From Gemmatimonadota bacterium (GTDB taxonomy: Bacteria > Gemmatimonadota > Gemmatimonadetes > Gemmatimonadales > GWC2-71-9), in assembly GCA_003222085.1 (NCBI GenBank), contig QHUK01000033.1:1-53249 (forward strand): a DNA stretch of 53,249 nt. The letters are read 5' to 3'. Made by a program: the position numbers and the translations under genes. The notes below the pieces were generated by a model. That model was not told where the DNA came from, did not search any database, and was given only the letters and a program-made list of their open reading frames with translations. This document shows, piece by piece, positions 30,760-36,519 of this stretch; position 1 is the stretch's first letter; the number at the start of each line of letters is the position of its first letter.

Positions 30760-30855
30760 GCGAGTGAACTCGCGGCTCGGCCCTGCCCGTACACGGGCTG
30801 GATCCACGCCGCTGTCAGCGGCAGGGCCGAGTCGCGGCTTCAGCCGCGGACTCGC
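30760..30855. repeat. Nested-hairpin dispersed repeat, copy 4 (most complete)
   Basis: Four small hairpins: GCGAGTGAACTCGC, GCCCGTACACGGGC, GCCGCTGTCAGCGGC and GCGGCTTCAGCCGC. The outer arms CGGCTCGGCCCTGCC and GGCAGGGCCGAGTCGCG enclose the middle two, so the whole can fold as a cruciform. It fills the gap between the propeller and SDR genes, which are convergent. Confidence 0.8.
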
Positions 30856-30894
30856 GCCGCCAGGCGACTCAGCGCCGCCAGGCTGCGCTCCACA

Positions 30895-31713
30895 TCAGAG
30901 CTGGCTCAGCCCACCGTCTGCCACGAGCTCGGCGCCGACAAAGAACGTGGACTCATCGGAGGCCAGGAACACCGCCGCGTGCGCGATCTCGCGCGGATCA
31001 CCGAAGCGCTTGAGAGGCACATTTTGTCGCACGCGCGCGTCGAACTCCTGGCGCGCCTCCGGGGTGAGACCGAGCCGGTCCAAGATGGGCGTGGTGATCG
31101 GCCCGGGACTGATCACGTTGACGCGAATTCCCCGATCCGCGAGGTCGGCTGAGAGCGTGCGCGCCAGGGACCGCACGGCGGCCTTGCTCGCGGCATAGAC
31201 GCTGCTGGCGGGCATGCCCAGCATTCCCGCGATCGAGCTGTTGAGAATGATGGATGCGCCGCGCGCGAGGAGGGGCAGCGCCTTCTGGATCGTAAAGTAG
31301 GCGCCCTTGACGTTCGTGTCGAAGATCCGGTCGAAGTGCTGCTCCGCCGCCTCGGCGAATGGGACGAACTCGGCGATGCCGGCATTCACGAACAACACAT
31401 CGAGCCGGCCGAACTGACCGCGTATCTCGTCCATGACATGGTCGAGGTGTCCCGCGACGGTGACGTCCGCTCGAACGGCGACGAGCTGATCGGCCGCCGC
31501 GAGCTCGCCGAGCTGCGACCTGGCCGACCGCAGCGTGCTCGGATCGCGCCCGGTAATGACCACGCTCGCACCGGCCTTGAGAAACTCCTCGGCGGTGGCG
31601 AGGCCGATGCCGCTGTTGCCGCCCGTGATCAGGGCGACCTTGCCGGCGAGGCGGCGCGCCACCGGCGCGGGCGCGGTGGACGGGGATCTCAGCGATGTGG
31701 CATGAGCGGTCAT
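30895..31713 (-). CDS. Short-chain dehydrogenase/reductase
   Basis: A 272-aa NAD(P)-dependent oxidoreductase. Motifs: TGGNSGIG cofactor loop (after GKVALI), NAG (LFVNAGIAEF), catalytic SSIAGM...SVYAASKAA (Ser, Tyr, Lys) and the RVNVISPGPITTPI loop. The arginine in VVITGR after the second strand favours NADP(H). The ATG giving MTAHATSLRS has a GGAGG ribosome site 8 bp upstream, so it is preferred to the longer frame. Divergent from an ArsR-type repressor with two matching operators between them; it is therefore probably under that repressor's control. The substrate is unknown; similar genes are often annotated as oxidoreductases under ArsR/HxlR control. Confidence 0.93.
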   Translation of the reverse strand: MTAHATSLRSPSTAPAPVARRLAGKVALITGGNSGIGLATAEEFLKAGASVVITGRDPSTLRSARSQLGELAAADQLVAVRADVTVAGHLDHVMDEIRGQFGRLDVLFVNAGIAEFVPFAEAAEQHFDRIFDTNVKGAYFTIQKALPLLARGASIILNSSIAGMLGMPASSVYAASKAAVRSLARTLSADLADRGIRVNVISPGPITTPILDRLGLTPEARQEFDARVRQNVPLKRFGDPREIAHAAVFLASDESTFFVGAELVADGGLSQL

Positions 31714-31739
31714 GGTGGTCCTCCGGGGTATCCGTTGTG

Positions 31740-31757
31740 GTTCAATAATCATTGAAC
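31740..31757. promoter_or_regulatory. Operator site 1 (GTTCAA-N6-TTGAAC)
   Basis: GTTCAATAATCATTGAAC is palindromic with a 6-bp spacer. It lies 27 bp before the SDR start codon, where it could block that promoter. The second copy is 47 bp away centre to centre. Confidence 0.75.
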
Positions 31758-31786
31758 AAGGGAGGAACGCCGGACGCTGTCAAAAG

Positions 31787-31804
31787 GTTCAACGAGTCTT
31801 GAAC
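31787..31804. promoter_or_regulatory. Operator site 2 (GTTCAA-N6-TTGAAC)
   Basis: GTTCAACGAGTCTTGAAC has the same arms and spacer as site 1 but a different centre. It lies 28 bp before the GTG of the ArsR gene, which suggests autoregulation. Confidence 0.75.
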
Positions 31805-31832
31805 AAGGAGCAGCCGTGGCTAGGTTTCACAC

Positions 31833-32192
31833 GTGCCGAAGCCCTTGCACCACCCCAAACGCAGCCAGATTGCCCTGTCGGCTGTGCTCGAGGCCTTGAG
31901 CGACCCGATCCGGCGGGTGATCGTGCAGCGGCTCTCGCACAACGGCGAACGCAGCTGTTCGGCGTTCCTATCCTACGCGTCCAAGACGAATCTCAGCTAT
32001 CACTTGGCGCGCCTGCGGACCGCGGGACTCGTACGGATCCGTCCCGAGGGCACGTGCCGCATGCTGTCGCTCCGGGCGGACGACGTGGAAGCCCGGTTTC
32101 CGGGGTTGCTCCGGGCGGTGCTTGCGAGCGCGGGGGTCGAGGGAGCCCGACCCGCGCGGCGAACGAGGAGTTCGAGGGGGTCATCGTCATGA
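31833..32192 (+). CDS. ArsR-family winged-helix repressor
   Basis: A 119-aa DNA-binding protein. The winged helix is clear: ALSAVLEALSDPIRRVIVQRL, the recognition helix in SYASKTNLSYHLARLRTAGL and the wing VRIRPEGTCRMLSLRADD. No ArsR metal-binding CVC motif is seen (the Cys in RSCSAF is single), so it probably senses an organic ligand or redox state. The start is GTG. It is divergent from the SDR, and two identical-arm operators lie between the genes. The C-terminal tail (ARPARRTRSSRGSSS) is low-complexity and runs into a decarboxylase remnant on the other strand, so it may be a read-through. Confidence 0.85.
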   Translation: MPKPLHHPKRSQIALSAVLEALSDPIRRVIVQRLSHNGERSCSAFLSYASKTNLSYHLARLRTAGLVRIRPEGTCRMLSLRADDVEARFPGLLRAVLASAGVEGARPARRTRSSRGSSS

Positions 32193-32193
32193 T

Positions 32194-32280
32194 GCCGCGG
32201 CCACGCAGCCCCTCCGCGAACCGCGCCGCGTGGCGGCACGTGCGCTCGATCAGGTCGGCGAGTCCGTGCCGCCCTCCATG
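32194..32280 (-). pseudogene. Fragment of a PLP-dependent decarboxylase
   Basis: About 29 codons on the minus strand read HGGRHGLADLIERTCRHAAR then FAEGLRGRG. The LADLIERTCRHAxRFAEGL pattern is like the helix before the VLNDVVLNQVLV motif of group II aromatic/glutamate decarboxylase-like enzymes. The rest of the gene is absent on both sides, so it is a remnant. Weak evidence from one short motif. Confidence 0.35.
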
Positions 32281-32326
32281 ACCTGTCCTTAACAGGGTCC
32301 TGGGGAACAGCATCTCGGCCTCGACG

Positions 32327-32436
32327 TTCCCATCCTAAAGGGATGGGCCCGGCACAACACAACGCTGTAAACGTAGGGGCGCAGCAAGCTGCGCCCCTAC
32401 ATCGATCATAGCCGGGCCCACGCTTGAGCGTGGGAA
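32327..32436. repeat. Composite palindromic element with a second palindrome nested inside
   Basis: Outer ends: TTCCCATCCTAAAGGGATGG and its near-complement at the right (CACGCTTGAGCGTGGGAA), each a hairpin, linked by GGGCCCGGC/GCCGGGCCC arms. Inside, at 32373-32400, GTAGGGGCGCAGC and its exact complement GCTGCGCCCCTAC form a 13-bp-arm palindrome with 2-bp centre. No ORF. Together with flanking sequence it fills the 299-bp gap between the ArsR gene and the sensor kinase. Confidence 0.75.
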
Positions 32437-32491
32437 TCACCGTGCAACGGAGCCCGGTGGTGGTTCTTCCGGGCGCTGATAGCGACCCGAT

Positions 32492-33913
32492 TTACGAAGC
32501 GAGCGGGGGGTCGCCCCCGGGCAGCCACATCGTGAACGTGCTGCCCGACCCGAGGGTACTCTCGACCGTGATCTGGCCGCCTTGCAGCTCGGCAAGCAGG
32601 CGCGCGATCGCGAGGCCGAGCCCGCTCCCCCCCAGGTCCCGGCTGCGCGACTGATCGACGCGGAAGAAGCGGTCGAAGATCCGCTCCACATGCTCGGGCG
32701 CGATGCCCTGCCCCGTGTCTCGCACACTCACGCCCACCCTCGTCCCGTTGGTCTCGAGCGCGAACGTAATGCTGCCGCTGGCCGTGTAGCGGACGGCGTT
32801 GGAGGCGAGGTTCAAGAGGATGTGGCGCGTCCGACCGGCGTCGCCCAGGGCCCACCGCCGCGCGGACGGCGTCGCCGACACCACGAGATCTTTCCCGACG
32901 GCCATCGCTTCCGTGATCTCCCGCACCTCGTCCACCACCGCCGTGAGGTCGAAGGGCGCGTGCGCGAAGGCCAGCTGCCGGTTCTCGCCCCGGGCAATGA
33001 GCAGCAGCTCTTCCACGAGCTTCGCCGTCTGGTCGAGGACGCGCTCCATCGCCCCGAGCGCTTCGCGCGTCTCCGCCTCGGTCCGGCCCTCGGCGGCCGC
33101 CCACTGCACCTGGGCGCGCAGGTGAGTGAGCGGCGTGCGCAGCTCGTGACTCGCGTCGGCCGTGAACGCCTGAAGTGCGCGATGCGCGCGCTCGACGCGC
33201 TCGAGCATGCGGTTGACCGAGTCCGCGAGCTCCGTCACTTCCGCCTGGCCCGTCGGGCTCGTGAGTCGGGTGCCCAGCTCCGCGGGACCGATGGCGCGGG
33301 TCTCGGCGGCGACGCGCTCGAGCGGGCGCAGCGCGCCGGCCACCGCCTGGCGAGCGCCCCGCGCCACGGCGAACCCCGCGGCGGGGAGGAGCAGCGCCGC
33401 CGCGGCCGCGAGCGCGCCCAGCGCGACGAGGTACGATTCCCGGCTCGCCACGACGTAGATGTCGAACGCGCCGGCCGCACGATGCAGCACGCGGAAGCGC
33501 CAGCGCGACCGCTGGGCGATCGCCGCGAGCACGGCACGACGCACGTCGTCCGGCGAGGCGCTCGCCGGCAGGCCCTCGAGCCGCCTGGCAGGCATATCGG
33601 GCGACACGAAGTAGACCTCCTGCTGCCCGCCGGCGCCGGTGGTGGTGCGGGTGATCACCACCTGGCCCCCCATGGCCACGAGCCGGTCCGCGAGCGCCGA
33701 CGGCATGACGCCCCCGGGCTCGGCTGTCGAGTCGCGGTAGGCGCCCAGCAGCGACTGGGTCAGGTCGGCGGAATGCTCGAGCGAGCGCCGCAACGCCATC
33801 TCCGCCGCCGCGGCGAACAGCGCGACCACGAGCAGCGCGTAACCCGCGAGACCGGTCCAGGCCACCCGTGCGAACCGGCGCGTGAGGACCCCACCCAGCC
33901 GGCGCTCGTTCAC
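32492..33913 (-). CDS. Two-component sensor histidine kinase
   Basis: A 473-aa membrane kinase of the OmpR/EnvZ class. First helix TGLAGYALLVVALFAAAAEM, a periplasmic sensor domain of about 130 residues, second helix YLVALGALAAAAALLLPAAG, HAMP (RPLERVAAETRAIGPAELGT), H-box FTADASHELRTPLTHLRAQ with the acceptor His, N-box LLNLASNAVRYT, G-boxes DTGQGI and GGSGLGLAIA. The periplasmic part contains the segment ADRLVAMGGQVVITRTTTG. GTG start overlaps the response-regulator stop as GTGA, so the pair is coupled. The frame continues upstream into unrelated antisense reading and is not used. The signal is unknown. Confidence 0.95.
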   Translation of the reverse strand: MNERRLGGVLTRRFARVAWTGLAGYALLVVALFAAAAEMALRRSLEHSADLTQSLLGAYRDSTAEPGGVMPSALADRLVAMGGQVVITRTTTGAGGQQEVYFVSPDMPARRLEGLPASASPDDVRRAVLAAIAQRSRWRFRVLHRAAGAFDIYVVASRESYLVALGALAAAAALLLPAAGFAVARGARQAVAGALRPLERVAAETRAIGPAELGTRLTSPTGQAEVTELADSVNRMLERVERAHRALQAFTADASHELRTPLTHLRAQVQWAAAEGRTEAETREALGAMERVLDQTAKLVEELLLIARGENRQLAFAHAPFDLTAVVDEVREITEAMAVGKDLVVSATPSARRWALGDAGRTRHILLNLASNAVRYTASGSITFALETNGTRVGVSVRDTGQGIAPEHVERIFDRFFRVDQSRSRDLGGSGLGLAIARLLAELQGGQITVESTLGSGSTFTMWLPGGDPPLAS

Positions 33914-34593
33914 GTGGCCGTGTCTGTTTCGAGCCGGTACCCGACGCCGCGGACCGTTCGGATCGGCGCCATTCGGCCTCCGAAGCTCAGCTTCTTGCGG
34001 AGGTAGTTGACGTACACGTCCACGACGTTCGTCTCGGGATCGAACTGGTAGTTCCACACCGCTTCGGCGATCCGGGAGCGAGACACCGAGCGGCCGGCAT
34101 TGCGCATCAGAAACTCGAGCAGGGCGAACTCGCGCGGGCTCAGGTCCACCACGCGCTCGCCCTGCGAGACGCGGCGCGTGAGCGGGTCGAGCACCAGATC
34201 GCCCACCTTGAGCGTGGCGTCCTGGTGCCGCAGGTCGGCGCGGCGAATCAGCGCGTGGACGCGAGCGAGCAGTTCCGCCAGATCGAACGGCTTGGTGAGG
34301 TAGTCGTCCGCGCCGCCTTCGAGGCCCTTCACCCGCGCCTCGAGCTCGTCGCGGGCGGTGAGCAGGAGGACCGGCGTGAAGACGCCCCGCGCCCTGAGCT
34401 CCGACACCACACTGAAGCCGTCCCGCCCCGGCAGCATCACGTCGAGTACGATGCAGCCGTATGTCCCGCCCAGGGCGCGCTCGAGGGCGCGGTCGCCGGT
34501 GTCGGCTTCGGTGACGCCGTAGCCTTCTTCGCGGAAGGCCTTGCTCAGGAAGCGCCGCAGCTCGCGGTCGTCCTCGACGAGGAGTATCTGCAC
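33910..34593 (-). CDS. OmpR/PhoB-family response regulator
   Basis: A 227-aa transcription factor paired with the following sensor kinase. Receiver: acidic pair in LLVEDD, phospho-acceptor Asp in CIVLDVMLPG, Thr in LLLTARD and Lys in YLTKPFD. Then comes a winged-helix DNA-binding domain (VDLSPREFALLEFLMRNAGR, VSRSRIAEAVWNY, NVVDVYVNYLRKKL, RTVRGVGYRLE). The start could be TTG at 34602 or GTG at 34593; I chose the GTG (VQILLVEDD), which gives the normal N-terminus. The genes in this operon encode both partners; target genes are not evident. Confidence 0.95.
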   Translation of the reverse strand: MQILLVEDDRELRRFLSKAFREEGYGVTEADTGDRALERALGGTYGCIVLDVMLPGRDGFSVVSELRARGVFTPVLLLTARDELEARVKGLEGGADDYLTKPFDLAELLARVHALIRRADLRHQDATLKVGDLVLDPLTRRVSQGERVVDLSPREFALLEFLMRNAGRSVSRSRIAEAVWNYQFDPETNVVDVYVNYLRKKLSFGGRMAPIRTVRGVGYRLETDTAT

Positions 34594-34669
34594 GAGAACC
34601 AAACCTACGACGGGCAGCCGCCAAGCTCCACCGTCGACGACGACGACGTGAGGTGTCAGAGCGGGCGCG

Positions 34670-35236
34670 TCACGGCGTGGCGTTCCCGATCACGGCTTCC
34701 AGATCCTGGGGGGCCCGCTTGCGACACTCCTTCTTCAAGTCGTCCATGTCCGCCGCGAGGAACTCTCCCAGAAAGGAGTCCGCGGTGATCTCGAACGCCG
34801 GCAGCTCCTTCTTGGCGGAGGTGTTGGAATACAGGGCAATCACGGCGCGCTGATCGAACCTGTAGAAGGAGTAGGTCGGGTAGCGACCGAACAACCATAC
34901 GTGAGCGGGCTTGCCGAAGTCGCGCGCCAGCCGCGCGAAATAGCGGTAGGCATCCGCCACCAGCGCCGGGATCAAGGGACCGTCCTCGAAATGCCTGCCC
35001 AGGGAGAAGAGGAGCTCGTGGTTCTCGAGATCGGGGAGAAACGCCTCGAGCGTGGTGCCGGCGCGACCGAGGAATGCCTTGATGGCCGCGTCGTGATTCT
35101 CGCGCCAGCGGCGGGAATGGATGAAGTAGAGGGCCATCGTGGCCGCAGACGCTATGAGATCGTCAAAGCGCTGCACGAACCCCGCGAAGGGAGCTACGCG
35201 GACGATGCCGAACGGGGGTTCCGGCGTGGCGCTCAT
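34670..35236 (-). CDS. PLD-like/DUF5919-like protein of unknown function
   Basis: A 188-aa soluble protein. The pattern is similar to C-terminal domains I know from HTH-type proteins with a phospholipase D-like fold: FIHSRRWRENHDAAIKAFLG, LEAFLPDLENHELLFSLGRH, FARLARDFGKPAHVWLFGRY, PTYSFYRFDQRAVIALYSN and a final helix with DMDDLKKECRKR. Catalytic HKD motifs are not visible, so it is probably a ligand-binding or inactive version. It is alone, with no HTH domain attached, and follows its own start (ATG giving MSATPEPPFG). Transcribed toward the response regulator, but 77 bp away from its start. Confidence 0.6.
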   Translation of the reverse strand: MSATPEPPFGIVRVAPFAGFVQRFDDLIASAATMALYFIHSRRWRENHDAAIKAFLGRAGTTLEAFLPDLENHELLFSLGRHFEDGPLIPALVADAYRYFARLARDFGKPAHVWLFGRYPTYSFYRFDQRAVIALYSNTSAKKELPAFEITADSFLGEFLAADMDDLKKECRKRAPQDLEAVIGNATP

Positions 35237-35355
35237 CGGCTCGATGCTACCCGAGGTGGGACCGGGGAGCAAGAACGCATGTGGGCCGGGTGAGAAAGCT
35301 CTAAGAATGAGAGCGGACGCTTCCCGCGCACCCGGCTCTCCTCTAGGTTCAGACC

Positions 35356-36393
<1,038 letters not shown>

Positions 36394-36400
36394 TCCCGTC

Positions 36401-36430
36401 TCCGTGATCCCCGGGCTCGCGCCCGGGGTC
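36401..36430. repeat. CCCCGGGC-type palindrome, copy 2
   Basis: TCCGTGATCCCCGGGCTCGC followed by GCCCGGGGTC. It is identical over 30 bp to the copy 50 bp further on and close to the one at 17061. It follows the msrAB stop and could terminate transcription. Confidence 0.7.
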
Positions 36431-36450
36431 AGGCTGGCACCCATTCACTC

Positions 36451-36480
36451 TCCGTGATCCCCGGGCTCGCGCCCGGGGTC
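36451..36480. repeat. CCCCGGGC-type palindrome, copy 3
   Basis: Exact 30-bp copy of the previous unit, separated by 20 bp of unrelated sequence. The pair lies in the 126-bp gap before the helicase gene. Confidence 0.7.
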
Positions 36481-36519
36481 CGTGGGACCACGTCGGTGGG
36501 GACGGCCTAGATTCCATGC

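Noticed and set aside
32492-34624. Single 710-codon ORF across sensor kinase and regulator
   Set aside because: Only its 3' two thirds is the sensor kinase; the 5' third is an out-of-frame reading of the response-regulator gene.
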